A DNA stretch of 64,000 bases from Vitis vinifera (taxonomy: Eukaryota; Streptophyta; Magnoliopsida; Vitales; Vitaceae), in contig NC_081806.1 of NCBI RefSeq assembly GCF_030704535.1, positions 4,983,001-5,047,000 on the forward strand. Reading direction: 5' to 3'. Made by a program: the position numbers and the translations under genes. Below, one piece after another: positions 1 to 10,439 of this stretch. How positions within the stretch are numbered: position 1 is the stretch's first letter; each line of letters opens with the position of its first letter. Below the pieces are notes generated by a model, which made no database searches, was not told the origin of the DNA, and saw nothing but the letters and a program-made list of their open reading frames with translations.

Positions 1-279
1 AAATTTATTTTGATAAGATTAATTATTAACATAATTATAATTATTTAAATAAATGAATGTTAATAGAAAAAAAATTGTCACCATAAATTTATAATAAAAG
101 TTTAGAAATTAAATTTCAAATAAAATATTTTATATAAATCCATTTAATTTTTTTATTTAAAATGTAACAAAACATGTTTTAATAAAAATAGTTTTTAATT
201 TTTAAAATAAATAATTATAAATATATTAAAGGAATTATTTTTTTTAATTTTGATAATTTTGATAATTATGATAATATAT
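1..279. other. AT-rich intergenic DNA
   Basis: Low-complexity A/T sequence with no coding frame, RNA gene or recognisable element. It is the host flank of element A; its last bases border the left copy of that element's target duplication. Confidence 0.6.
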
Positions 280-1529
280 GTATTTGTAGACCCCCTTTTT
301 GGGAGTCATTCTTGCAGCCTTGACAAGTGTCACCATCTTGCATGGCCACGTGTCACTCCCGGATTAGTCAATATGGGATCAAAATAGTGGAATTGATGGA
401 CCAATAAGAGATTGACACCTGGAAAAAGGGAATCAGAAGAATATTTGGCTGTTGAGAGGAGCGTAGGAGAGGGGTGCTTTTTCTGCGGGCTGAGAGATAT
501 TTTGAGGGGATCTTTTTCTGTTAGGGGGGATGCTTTTTGAGTGGGGGGATTTTGTAGGCCGTTATGGGGTAGCAAGCCAGCTGCAGTAGGGGAGGCATCT
601 TCTGCAGGTGAGGGGGTGCCTTTTGAGTAGGAGGAGCGTATGAGAGAAGGGAGGCTGCTTTTCAGAGGGGGGATTTTTTGGACAGAGCATTTTTTTTTTT
701 TTTTGTTTTGGCTGGGGGGAGTGGAAAAAAGGAGAGTAGCAGAGGAAAGGAAAAACCAACTTGAAGGTGAGCAGCTTCGGAGGAAACTTGGAGCGAGACT
801 AGTCTTGCTAGAAAGGGATATTCTCAGGTATGAAGGCTACAAGTTTATTGATTGTTTTTGCCTGTTTATCACTCTCCTGTGTTTATTGTTAATATTGGAG
901 TATTCATTGATTTGTTTGGGGTGGATAATGAAGGCCACTGGTTGCTTGTTGAGATATAATCTTGCACTCATGTTTTTCATTTTTAACCTTAAGACGCCTT
1001 GCTTCAATTGTGAAAACACACATAGTTGCATGTGAGGTAGTCTTTCTCACCTAAACAGAGGGCTCACTGACGACCTGTGAAGTGAAGACCCATTTGGAGC
1101 TATTTTTACCAGTTTTCTTTCATGCTTTGCCTCCATGGTTTCCTCTCTGTTGTGGTTACATTCTCGTTTTTTTCTTTTTGGATCTTGTTCTATGCATGGG
1201 CTATGAGTGAGTGAGAGGGTTTGGGTTCATCTGCTAAGTCCTGCAAGGATACACGCCCTCACAGGTGAGATGATACAAATTAAAGGAATAGATCAGAGTT
1301 CAAGTGATTCAGTAACTTTAGGCTTGTCAATGACACCTTGAAATCATCCTTGATTGGAAGGTTCCCATGTGCTAAGAAGATGATGATCCTGGATGTGGTG
1401 GACTGGTGGGAAAGGAATGAAAATGCTTAGAAGGTATGGAAACACTGAGGTACTTCCTCTTTAATGTATGATGGAATGAGGGAGCTGTCCTTGATGAGGA
1501 AACAAAATGTTCAAGCTACTCTGGCAGAA

Positions 1530-2690
1530 ATCAATCGGGTCCTTGGTTTCAAGCTAGCATTAGAATATTGGAACTCCGGTTTTGTTTCTATATGGCGGTT
1601 GAGAATTATGAAGCGGCATTTTGTGATGTTCAGATAATTCTTACGCTCTTCCTAGACTATAAGGTGTTTGAGGGACGGGTCACAGCCTCCCAACTTCGCA
1701 TGTCTGTACATGCGCATGTTGAGAATTAGACAACAGCAGATTGCTGGCTACAGTTGTATGATCGGTGGTCTTCAGTTGATGATATCGGGTCCCTCTCTGT
1801 TATCTACCAGATGCTAAAATCTGATGCTGCAAAAGGTATTCTTTACTTTCAGACAGTCTTTGTTCCTCCTGAGGTTGAACTACCCAGAAGCAGCCATGTG
1901 AAGTTCATAGCTTGCCCGTCAACATGCATCTAATGAACATGAATGTCTAGTATATGAGGGAGAGATCTTATATGATACAGGTCATTATGAGGAAGGGCTT
2001 TGGAAAGCAAATGAGTCTATTTGCCTTAAAAGGTCTTTTGAGGCCTTCTTTTTGAAAGCTCATGCATTGGCTGATTTTAGCCAAGATCCATCCTACTCAT
2101 CAACTATTATTTCACTCATTGAAGATGCCTTAAAGTGTCCCTCAAATAGGCTTCGCAAAGGTCGGACCCTGAACAATCCCGGCAGTGTGTACGTTGACTG
2201 TGGGATATTAGATTTGGCTGCTGATTGCTACATCAATGCCCTCAAAATCCAGTACACCCGAGCCCACCATGGTGTTGCTAGGGTTCATTTCCTCAAAAAT
2301 GATAAGACTGTTGCATACCTAGGAACGACTAAACTGATTGAGAAGGCCAGGAATAATGCTTCTGCCTGTGAGAAAAGGTTCGAGTATTGTGAGCGTGAAC
2401 TCACAAAGGCAGGTCTGGAGATGGTCACTAGATTAGACCCGCTTCGGGTTTACCTTTGTAGATATCGAGCTGCAGTTCTGATGGAAAGCCACAAAGAGAA
2501 GAAAGCAATAGCAAAATTGTCAAGAGCAATAGCGTTCAAGGCAGATCTTCATCTTCTACACCTAAGGGCAGCCTTTCATGAGCACATTGGAGATGTGTCG
2601 GGGTGCACTACGAGAATATGGAGGTGTCATCTCTGTAGATCCTGACCATCAAGAGACATTGGAACTTCATAGTCGTGTCAATAGTCATTA
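1530..2690 (+). pseudogene. ETO1-like (BTB/TPR) C-terminal fragment, captured in element A
   Basis: Translated in shifting frames, this stretch matches what I recall of the C-terminal TPR half of ETO1/EOL proteins, the CUL3 adaptors that target type-2 ACC synthases for degradation and so restrain ethylene production. The longest open piece (2052-2645) holds TPR-like blocks such as CGILDLAADCYINALKIQ, then MVTRLDPLRVYLCRYRAAVL and SRAIAFKADLHLLHLRAAFH. Upstream pieces (1560-2050) read on only after several frame changes, and the tail re-enters after a frameshift near 2600. No intron borders are obvious across about 1.1 kb, so the piece looks spliced, although I cannot confirm the parental gene structure. 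The N-terminal BTB part is missing. It cannot make a working ETO1. Confidence 0.75.
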
Positions 2691-2699
2691 CCCATTCCA

Positions 2700-3225
2700 T
2701 CCATAATGCCCATTACCTCCATTCATTACACCCATCTGCTACAATCCATTCCACATAGCCATATCCTTTATACCCATTTTCTCACTACCCATATATATGC
2801 TTCATATGCTTCATCCCTATTCTCATGCACATACCTCACTAATCACCACCCTACTCTCCAATACCCAACTCATCCATTTTTTTCCTCACCATGTCCCACA
2901 TCATCCATTTTCATTCCATCACTTAATACACACAAAGTCCTTTGCTCTCATTATTCAACCTTCTCATACCCATCTCCTGCACCACGCATCCTTCACATTC
3001 ATCTACCCACTTCTTTTTCTAAACCTCCATGCCCTTGGTCTAATACATGCTTTATTCCATCATCAATCTCTGAAACCCAAGAAATCTGTAAACCATCCTT
3101 GGTAACATACCCTACACTCTTGGCTGCCTTGACCCTCCAGAAGCACTTCGATTCCATTCGTTCAATTATCACTCAGGTGGTGAGAGTTTGGTTCTGGGTT
3201 AGTGAGGAAATGTAGGGGAATCTAT
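2700..3225 (+). repeat. Pyrimidine-rich CCAT/CACCCAT low-complexity tract
   Basis: This stretch is rich in C and T, with many variants of CCCAT and CATCC. Open frames of 169 and 102 aa run through it, but they follow from base composition (His/Ser/Thr/Pro-rich) and match no domain I know. A similar tract occurs on the opposite strand in element B (about 32690-33010), so it may belong to the element family. Confidence 0.5.
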
Positions 3226-3339
3226 TGGTACCGAAATTGATGAAGGTGTCTTGCATGCACACAGATTCGAATTTCTTGCTACTATAACAGCGGAATTAGC
3301 AATATGGTTCTAGTAGCAGTGGGTTTATCATTAAATGAA

Positions 3340-3842
3340 TGAGGGTGCAGAATTGCTACAAGGGGTAATTGAAGAGGAGGCCGCCACTAATGCTGTTCCT
3401 GAGTCGGAGAAGGATGGAAATATTGAAACAGAAGAGGATACGGTCTAAGAGGGTGACCAAATTAGCTGTGTCAAGACAACTGATGTCACCATGGCAGACT
3501 ATGAAGCTCCAGACATGAATGAATCAGAGCAACATTCGATTGGTGAAAATCTAGAAACTCATGAGCTTGAAGCACTATTTCAACATGTAACAGAAGGGGA
3601 GCCCGCCATATGTGCTGTTTCTGAGTCTGAGAATGATGAAAAGATAGAAGCAGAGGAAGCTAAAATTTCAGATGGTAGTCAAGATGAATGTGATGAGGCA
3701 ATTGACATCACGTCATGAGATGATGAAGCTCCAGATTTGAAACAATTAGAAGAGCACTCAATAGAAGCAGAAACCAAAGATTTAGCCATAGCTGAATTGC
3801 AGAAAGAGGAAGTTTCAGAGACCGAGAAGCCCACGTCCTGAG
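3340..3842 (+). pseudogene. Acidic coding fragment of unknown origin, captured in element A
   Basis: Frame by frame this reads as an acidic, Glu/Asp-rich sequence; the open part at 3491-3718 gives 75 aa. An acidic unit of about 45 aa occurs at least twice with variation (around 3343-3450 and 3560-3680; compare NAVPESEKDGNIETEED with CAVSESENDEKIEAEEA). Stop codons fall near 3447, 3716 and 3839. It sits directly before the VPS41 fragment but does not resemble the VPS41 N-terminus as I know it, so it is probably a piece of another gene. I do not recognise the parent. Confidence 0.45.
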
Positions 3843-3845
3843 ATT

Positions 3846-4287
3846 TTGGTTCCCCACTTAGTGTGGCAGGATGATACTCTCTTGGTCATTGGTTGGGGAA
3901 CATCTGTGAAGATTGCTTCAATAAAAGCAAACCAGTCCAATGGAACCAGTGGGACTCACAGGAATGTTTCCAAGTCCAGCATGAACCAGGTGGATATTGT
4001 GGCATCATTTCAAACCAGCTATTTCACTTCAGAAGTTGCTCTTTTTGGTGATTCTTTGGTTGTTAGCCTATATTCTTGGAGAAGAAGATGGAGAGAAAGA
4101 ATTTAGCAGCACCATTCCATCACGCCAGGGAAATGCGCAAAGACCTGAAGTACACAGAGTCATATGGAATAATGATGAGCTTACGACAGATGCCTTGCTT
4201 GTACATAGCTTTGAGCATTACATGGCAAAGGACTATTCCCTTGCTCATGCTCTTTTCACGGGTAGTAACTATGCTGGTGGTCAGTGG
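3846..4287 (+). pseudogene. VPS41 fragment (HOPS subunit), captured in element A
   Basis: The sequence reads HLVWQDDTLLVIGWGTSVKI and continues through NQVDIVASFQTSYF. After one frameshift near 4055 it goes on with GEEDGEKEFSSTIPSRQGNA, WNNDELTTDALLVHSFEHY and DYSLAHALFTGSNYAGGQW. I recognise this as part of the N-terminal beta-propeller region of plant VPS41, the HOPS subunit that tethers membranes at the vacuole. About 145 residues are covered with no intron visible, although VPS41 genes normally have many. The match stops abruptly at GGQW and an NPG-like fragment follows in the same frame. It is a non-functional piece. Confidence 0.85.
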
Positions 4288-4692
4288 AAAAGTTGGGGAG
4301 TCGAAAGAATACTCAGTGGAAAAGTTGGAGAGTTGAAAGAATACTTAGTGGACTTACTGCATGCAGAAAGTGTTAAATTTGAAGGTCATGGGCAAATCCA
4401 AGAAGCTTTGGCTGCTTATATCAATGCCCTTTTACTAGATCCGGGTTATGTGCTTTGCAGGATCTTGATTGGTGCTCTGTTGTTGAAGATGGGCTCGAAG
4501 GCATTTCCTGCTGCGAGAAACCTACTTTCAGATGCATTGAGGATGGAGCCTACCAACCAAATGGCTTGGTACTACCTGGGAATGGCTCACAAAGATGATG
4601 GACGAATAACTGATGCTACAGACCGCTTCCAAGCAGTCTCCAATCTTGAAGAATCCAATCCCCTCATTCCACCCCGGTCCCATGCATGCACG
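4288..4692 (+). pseudogene. NPG-like (calmodulin-binding TPR) C-terminal fragment, captured in element A
   Basis: In the same frame as the end of the VPS41 piece, the sequence reads as TPR repeats: GQIQEALAAYINALLLDPGY, then ARNLLSDALRMEPTNQMAWY and YLGMAHKDDGRITDATDRFQ, ending in NLEESNPL. This fits the C-terminal TPRs of the NO POLLEN GERMINATION (NPG1/NPGR) family. The very C-terminus is lost where the element's conserved 3' region begins. A direct duplication of about 33 bp (about 4284-4350, GTGGAAAAGTTGG twice) lies at the junction with VPS41. The joined frame 3997-4725 encodes 242 aa of VPS41-NPG chimera. Confidence 0.7.
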
Positions 4693-4693
4693 T

Positions 4694-5608
4694 ATCCAGT
4701 TGCATGGCCACTTTTGGTCACGTGACATCTCCCTTTTTATCCTCTTCGACTTTGACAATAATTTTTCAGACCTCATTTTTTTAAATAATTGTCCAAATCC
4801 TTATTTTTTTTAGAAATAATCTCAACTCCAAAATTTTCATTCTTAGAGTTTTAGGTATCAAAATCCCATTTTCAATAAAATTTGGCCGCCATTTTCTTTC
4901 CGGCAAGTCACTTTCGAATTTCCTTTAATTTTTTAAAAATGTTTTAAAATAAGTATGAATTTATTCCCGTAATTCCGAATGATGGAAATTTATGGGATTA
5001 ATTCATACAAAAATAAACGGGCTTTGGTGGGAGCCCCACATCAAATAAATTTTCATCAAAATAAAAGTGAATTTGAAATAATATCAGGCATGATATTGGT
5101 GCTTCTTTATCTGGTTGGATGATATGCGTGATATACTTTATGTTCATTACTATGCACTAACCCCATTTTGTGATAGCGCGTTGCCGTTTGCTGATCAAGT
5201 ACGCATCCACTTCCACTTTGGTTATTCTCTATGCATATTTTGATACTCATATGTGCATGATCGATTTGAGTATTCATCGATTTTCTCATTGATTGCCATG
5301 TTAGCTTCATTTTATTAGTAGAGACCCGACTTTAAGGACTTAGAGGGGTGCTACGGTCTTTATCGTACCTTCTTGATAAGTAACCTGACCCCCCGAACCC
5401 GATCCGGTTTTTCGTAGACCAACCTTTTCCAAAACAAGGAGTCACACTTAGGGTTTTCTTTCTTATTTTGTTTACCCTTTTAAAAATAAAACAAAAATAA
5501 GTGACGACTCCAAGTCATTTTCAAACAATAAATAAAATCAATTTTTCAAATAAAAATCGAGTTCGTCATCGAGTGGAAAATGCATTGAGCCGAAATATGG
5601 GGTCCACA
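4694..5608 (+). repeat. Conserved 3' terminal region of the A/B/C element family
   Basis: This non-coding region recurs at the 3' end of element B (minus strand, about 29530 down to 28624) and, split by B's insertion, of element C (about 34830-34410 and 28623-28123). Shared landmarks in A are GCATGGCCAC near the start, GGGCTTTGGTGGGAGCCCCA near 5020, the block AACCTGACCCCCCGAACCCG near 5381, and GTGACGACTCCAAGTCATTT before the GGGGTCCACA end. No gene is visible in it. Confidence 0.75.
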
Positions 5609-5613
5609 GTATT

Positions 5614-6550
5614 TTTACTTTTTTTATTATTTTAAATATTTTTAATAATTTTGAATAATTTTCATTTTATTGTAATATTTTACTAATATTTTTTATATAT
5701 TCGTTGAACCCAATTATCGATGTCCGTAATCCGTATTTATCATATTTTCATGATTTCATGGGATGGAAAGCAAGATGCCTTGATTTAAGGAAAGAGATCG
5801 GAAAAGTGTTTTGAGGGAAATGAGATCGGAAAAGTGTTTGAGAGGATGGATCAATGAAAAAACTTGAATGGAATGATGCCGTGAATTATTTAAATTAGGA
5901 AAATTCTACGTTATCACTTTGGTACCATACCCAAAAAACATTCTTGGTCATTGGATGAAGGTGGTTTAATCCGAACCGCCCAACTGGCTTATGCATTTTA
6001 TTTTATTTTTTAAAAAAGAAATAAGCTACAGGTTGTCGGTCTCACCTTGTTTTCCCGCTATATTTTGTCCAAAAGCTTGTAATAAGAGTACTGAAACTGT
6101 TGGAGCCACGTTTCAACATGAGAACCAATGTAGACTGATGGGTCTACTAATTTTGTAGTTATTAGAGTCACGTTTCAACGGAGAACCAATGTAAACTGAT
6201 GGATCTTATAACTTTTCCTGGGTTTTAGAGAGGTGAGCTTCAGAAAAACGTTTGAGGGTGTGGAGAGGGAATTTTATGGTGAAAAGATAGTTTACAGGGA
6301 GAGTGAGCTGAGTGGAGATTGTGGAGGGGAAATAAGAGTGAACAAGAAAAGAAAGGAGTAGACTAGGGGAAATAACTTTGTTTAACGCCAAAATGGTTCG
6401 GATCGGCGATACCATGAATATACAAAAGGATTGATCTTGAAAGGAATAAATCTCATTTCTAAATAAATAGCAGAATCAGGCTTTGGTGGTTTGTTGTTAA
6501 ATTCAAGTATCAGAAACCAATCGAAGATTGAATCATCGGTTCTGATTCTT
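5614..6550. other. Intergenic DNA
   Basis: AT-rich sequence follows element A. A stretch with short repeated phrases follows: two copies of a roughly 65-bp unit containing GAGAACCAATGTA, near 6100-6135 and 6165-6200. A purine-rich stretch (6225-6380) carries only a short minus-strand frame that I do not support. No gene is seen before the SCAMP fragment. Confidence 0.4.
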
Positions 6551-6890
6551 ACTAAGATTACCAGAATCCTAATAGTGTCCCCTCTGTAGCCAACTCTAGG
6601 CTTTCACCACTCCCCCCTAAACCTCCTGATTATCGTGGTGCAACAGTTGATATTTCTCTTAATGGTGCAAAGGTAGATCAAAGTTGACAAAGATGTTTCT
6701 TATTTATTTCTTTATTTATTTTTAAATGAAAAGTGAAAGAAAAAAAAATGTTAAGTTATATATTACATTTTGTTATCTATACAAGCATGCATTTCAAGTT
6801 TTTAGTTCTTCAACATTCAACTATAGGACACAAAGGCAAAGGAGAGAGAACTTCAGGCCAAAGAGGTTGAACTGAAAAAGAGAGAACATG
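6551..6890 (+). pseudogene. SCAMP (secretory carrier membrane protein) N-terminal fragment, two exons
   Basis: After an AG acceptor near 6560 the sequence encodes SVPSVANSRLSPLPPKPPDY and RGATVDISLNGAK, then a GTAGAT donor near 6670. After a second acceptor (CTATAG near 6827) it encodes DTKAKERELQAKEVELKKRE. This order, a Pro-rich segment followed by the coiled coil KEREL...KK, is the cytosolic N-terminus of plant SCAMPs, four-helix membrane proteins of the secretory and endocytic pathways. The first exon and all membrane-spanning exons are absent downstream. Because an intron of about 155 bp is kept, this is a genomic fragment, unlike the intron-free pieces in element A. Confidence 0.7.
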
Positions 6891-7049
6891 TACTTCACTC
6901 ATCCTATGTCATATATGGTAGTTTGAAATTGATTTTGATATATTTATAAATTTGATGCATTTGAATTAAGCTAGGCCAGTGTTTGATATCAATGATTATG
7001 AAATCATGTTAAGTTTGCTTTTTTAATCGTGAGGTTCATTATAGACATC

Positions 7050-7084
<35 letters not shown>

Positions 7085-8314
7085 GGAATTTTTTTTAAAG
7101 ATAAAAAAAATTAAAATAGCATACTCCAAATTTAACTTTTTTATTTTCTATTTCTAATCCAACACAACATTATTACATTAAAAAAAACTATAAATTAATT
7201 GATATAATTATAAAAATTGCCTTTTTGCTAAGCCATATCATTTAGTTCCTTTGAGGATGAGAATGAAAATGATATTTTGAAAAACTTTCCTCTAAATAGC
7301 ATATTTGAGAAAATACATTTTAGGTTCATTTCATCCTACCTACTCTATAATTTATTTACATCATTTTTGGTTTTTTTTTTAAGTTATATGAAAATAAAAA
7401 ATATTTATAAATCAAAGCCCTATTTATGAATTTATTCTTTTTTTTTTTCTCTCTATAAAAATAAATCAAGTAAAGGATTTTACCACCTCATATCTCTCAA
7501 ATTACATCAACGATATAAAATTAAATTTTAAGCCTACATTTGGTTTGAAAAATTTGAGAGAAATGCAAGAAAAAGAAAAAATAAATAAATAAATAAAAAG
7601 ATTTAAAGTAAATAAGTTATTTTTATTTGCTAATTTAAATTTATTTTAATTAGTTTAACTCGTCGATATAATGATTAAATAATTTTAAAATGTATAAATT
7701 CCTAATTAGTTATAGAGTGACACTAATTTTAAAAAAATGTTTCTAAACTTTTGAACGTTTGAATGATAAAGATTTTTAAATGTTAAAAAGGCTATAAACG
7801 CTTTCTAAAATCACTGTCAAATATACTCTTAATTATATTTGACTTTTTTTGATATATTTCATAAAATAATGAGAAAATATAATTTTTCTTAACCTTAATA
7901 ATTTTTTAGAGCTAAATATAATTTAATACTTAGATTTTTTTGTTTTTTGTTTTATAAAAAAAACTCTTGAATAATAAACTATTTAATAAAATTAGGGAAG
8001 ATTTTTTTAATAATAATAATAATTTATTTTGAAAAATAAGATGTTGTGGTGCAACGTAATAGTCTCTCAATCTCTAGAGTTTATTAGCGGAGAGTTGATC
8101 GAATAGTTTAATAGATTAGGCATGCTTTTGACTTGGGCTTTGAAACGTGTCTTGTCCTTATTCATAGAGTTGTGATGAGGTGTTGACTTCTCTAAATATA
8201 TATATAGTGTTGGCAACAGTCCAGTCCACGTGGGTAATCCCATGAACATATATGGTGTTGTGGATCACAAGGGCTAATCCTCACCAAAAAATTGCCTCAA
8301 TCACCTTGGCACCA
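6891..8314. other. AT-rich intergenic DNA
   Basis: A/T-rich sequence with a (TA)n run at about 7059-7081 and poly-A/poly-T runs. No coding frame or RNA gene is supported. The last 250 bp lies just inside the PBS of the minus-strand LTR that follows and may be leftover leader of that element. Confidence 0.5.
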
Positions 8315-8332
8315 TCCCCGACAACGATACCA
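8315..8332 (-). promoter_or_regulatory. Retrotransposon primer-binding site
   Basis: On the minus strand this reads TGGTATCGTTGTCGGGGA, close to TGGCGCCGTTGCCGGGGA, which I recall as the tRNA-Asp-type PBS of plant Gypsy elements. It starts 5 bases after the CA that ends the adjacent LTR, the normal arrangement for a 5' LTR. A few transitions show that it has decayed. Confidence 0.65.
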
Positions 8333-8336
8333 TTTT

Positions 8337-9904
8337 TGATCGCTTGTTTTTTCGTTGTTTATTGGATCAAAGCAAAATTTATAACCTAATTCACTATTCT
8401 AGAGTAGCTTGTACCTGATCAAAAATGGTTTTAGTACAAACTACCGTAGTGTAGTGGTTTTTAGGTGTCGTCCACTATGATAGATTATTCTCGGTAATTA
8501 AGGCTTGAATGAGAGGATAAGAAATGATTGTGATCAAGTAAAATTGATTTGAGAATTCATAGTGAAAAATCAGTTTAACATTGGTCTAAAATTGAGAAGA
8601 AAAATGAAATATAAAATAGAAGAAAATTAATAGAAAATGCAATTCTCGGAGTTAGGATTTTCTAGAAAACAATTTCCATGGTGAATAGATGTTGAGATCT
8701 AATTTTCATCAAGTTAGATTGAAAACCTAAATTTTCATTTAAACCAATTTTTGATTTAGCTTTAGTCTAGATCTAATTTCTCTTCAAATTAGGTCATTTA
8801 ATCCAATAGATCAATTCAAATCATGTATTCAATTTATCTTAATTTATCTTCCAATGATTCACATAATGCAACTATTCAATCTCATCAAATCCAGCATTAA
8901 GAATTTGATGGATCTACATAGCTTGCATTATAGTAATCATCTAAGACAATTTGAAGGGAAAAATCCTCAAATTTCAATTAATCAATCAATTGGATCAAAT
9001 TACCTTTGCAATTCAAGCTCATTTCTCTAATTCACCATAGATCTTGCCTTTAGATCCTCCCTCATCCGAGAAAAATGAGATTTAGCCACTCATGCTTGGA
9101 GATTTGGTCTCACAAGGCATGTTTGGCTAGTGAGAAAATGAGAGAAAATGAAGGAAAATAGAAAATTCTATAGAGAGAGGAAATCTCGAAAATTCTACAA
9201 TTAGAAAATGTAAAAAAAAAATTCCAAATGAGTAAATCAAGTTTCTATTTATAGGCCAAGGTTAAATGGACACTTAACATCATCTAAGAGGTCTTCTAAA
9301 GGCTTCCTCACCAAGAAATCTAGAAAAAATGCAATTTCGCACGAGTTCCAACAATTTCGCACAATTGTGCGAAGTGGAAAACGCATCAACACCATTTTCG
9401 CCTTCCTGGAGCATTTCGCATGACCGTGTGAAATTTTCGCATAATCATGCGAAATCAGTTTTCACTTTTCCCCTTTGAGCTGTAGTCAAATTCCTTTTTG
9501 TTCCATTTCGCACGACTATGCGAATTTTTCGCATGTTCATGTGAAATGAGAATGCTTGATTTTTCAACTCCTTTTTGTCATTTCCTCCATTTCTTCCTCT
9601 TGATTCCACTTCAACTACCTTCAAATCAACTCCAAATCCCGGTCCAAACCAATTGCATTACTTTTTTCATTGTGCATTTGGATCATCATCAACTTTATTT
9701 GTTCTCTTCAATTTGATTCATTTCTTTTGTCACCAATTTATCAAAATCATACATTGAAATGACTTCAAAACTTCATAAAACTTGTTAGTAACTCTTGCAA
9801 GGGCAACAACATGTTAATTGAGTGTTTAGGTATAATTACTACTCAAAAGATGTGAAACTCATGAGAATTATTATCTAAAATATGCTCTTTTTGAGTAGTA
9901 ATCA
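8337..9904 (-). mobile_element. Gypsy-type 5' LTR remnant (minus strand)
   Basis: Read on the minus strand, a 1,568-bp block begins TGATTACTACTC and ends GATCA, directly followed by the PBS. A TATA box (TATAAATA, 9253-9246) lies about 650 bp from the start, as expected for an LTR promoter. The part upstream of the TATA box (9320-9550) carries repeated palindromes based on TTTCGCA...TGCGAAA. Polyprotein frames do not follow and the second LTR was not found, so this is a truncated 5' end. Small frames at 9498-9757 are chance. Confidence 0.65.
9246..9253 (-). promoter_or_regulatory. TATA box of the minus-strand LTR
   Basis: TATAAATA on the minus strand, within a C/G-flanked context and at a plausible U3 position of the LTR at 8337-9904. 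Confidence 0.5.
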
Positions 9905-10439
9905 GTGTGAAAAGGAGTGAGTGTAGGGCGCATCATATGTGGCCATTTTGTTTAATTATTATTATTATTATTTACCTTTTCAAGTTTCAAAGTTTCCTCT
10001 ACTTGGTGAGAAAAATGTGTCTTCCGATTCAATTTGTTTTGAAATTTTATAGGGGAAGACAAAGATGTTTTCTCCCTCCCTTCTTCCCTACATCTCTCTC
10101 TCTTAAAACTAATATGCTTATTGAAAATCAGAGCATGCCATACTTTTTATATCAGTGCATTATTCAAAGAAAAATGCTTCATTTTGTTACAAACATTTTT
10201 AAACTCATTGCTATAAAATTCAAAACTTAATTTTTTTATCATTATGCTCACTATGTTGCAGGCTAGACAATTGCTTAGTGTAAAAGGAGTTTATCCCATT
10301 TTGAGCAGTCCTACTGCCCTTGACTTAGAAAGCCAAATATGTAATATTTTATATTTGTCAATTAATTATTTGAATTTAGTACATAGCTTTAATTAGTTGT
10401 AAATTAAATTCATAATGTTGTATTTTAAAAAAGAGCAAA
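9905..10439. other. Intergenic DNA, possibly 5' part of the Ulp1-type gene
   Basis: It holds a 107-aa frame (9907-10230) without recognisable motifs and an (ATT)n run near 9955. I see no supported gene. Coding remnants of the protease gene may start near 10440. Confidence 0.35.

Larger units (their letters stand above)
285..5608 (+). mobile_element. Element A: TG...CA element carrying host-gene fragments
   Basis: A 5,324-bp element begins TGTAGACCCC and ends GGGGTCCACA, so its tips are near-perfect 10-bp inverted repeats. The flanking 5 bases are GTATT on both sides (280-284 and 5609-5613), a perfect target duplication. Its first 0.9 kb (about 285-1200) resembles the start of element C read on the minus strand from 44751, and its last 0.9 kb (about 4694-5608) resembles the ends of elements B and C. 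The start is not repeated at the end, so no LTR pair is visible. The middle holds ETO1-like, VPS41 and NPG-like fragments. TG...CA tips and a 5-bp duplication are typical of LTR-element integration. It is therefore either a gene-capturing retroelement that lost an LTR, or a very long solo LTR. The limits are well supported; the class is not. Confidence 0.8.

Noticed and set aside
640..1035. 131-aa frame as a gene
   Set aside because: It lies in the conserved non-coding 5' region shared with element C, its N-terminal part is poly-T encoded (FFFFLF), and the homologous region in C does not keep the frame.
2706..3215. 169-aa and 102-aa frames as genes
   Set aside because: Low-complexity CCAT-rich DNA; composition explains the open frames.
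285..5608. Pack-MULE or Helitron as the class of element A
   Set aside because: MULEs make 9-bp duplications and have long inverted ends; Helitrons make none and end CTRR. A perfect 5-bp duplication with TG...CA ends fits neither.
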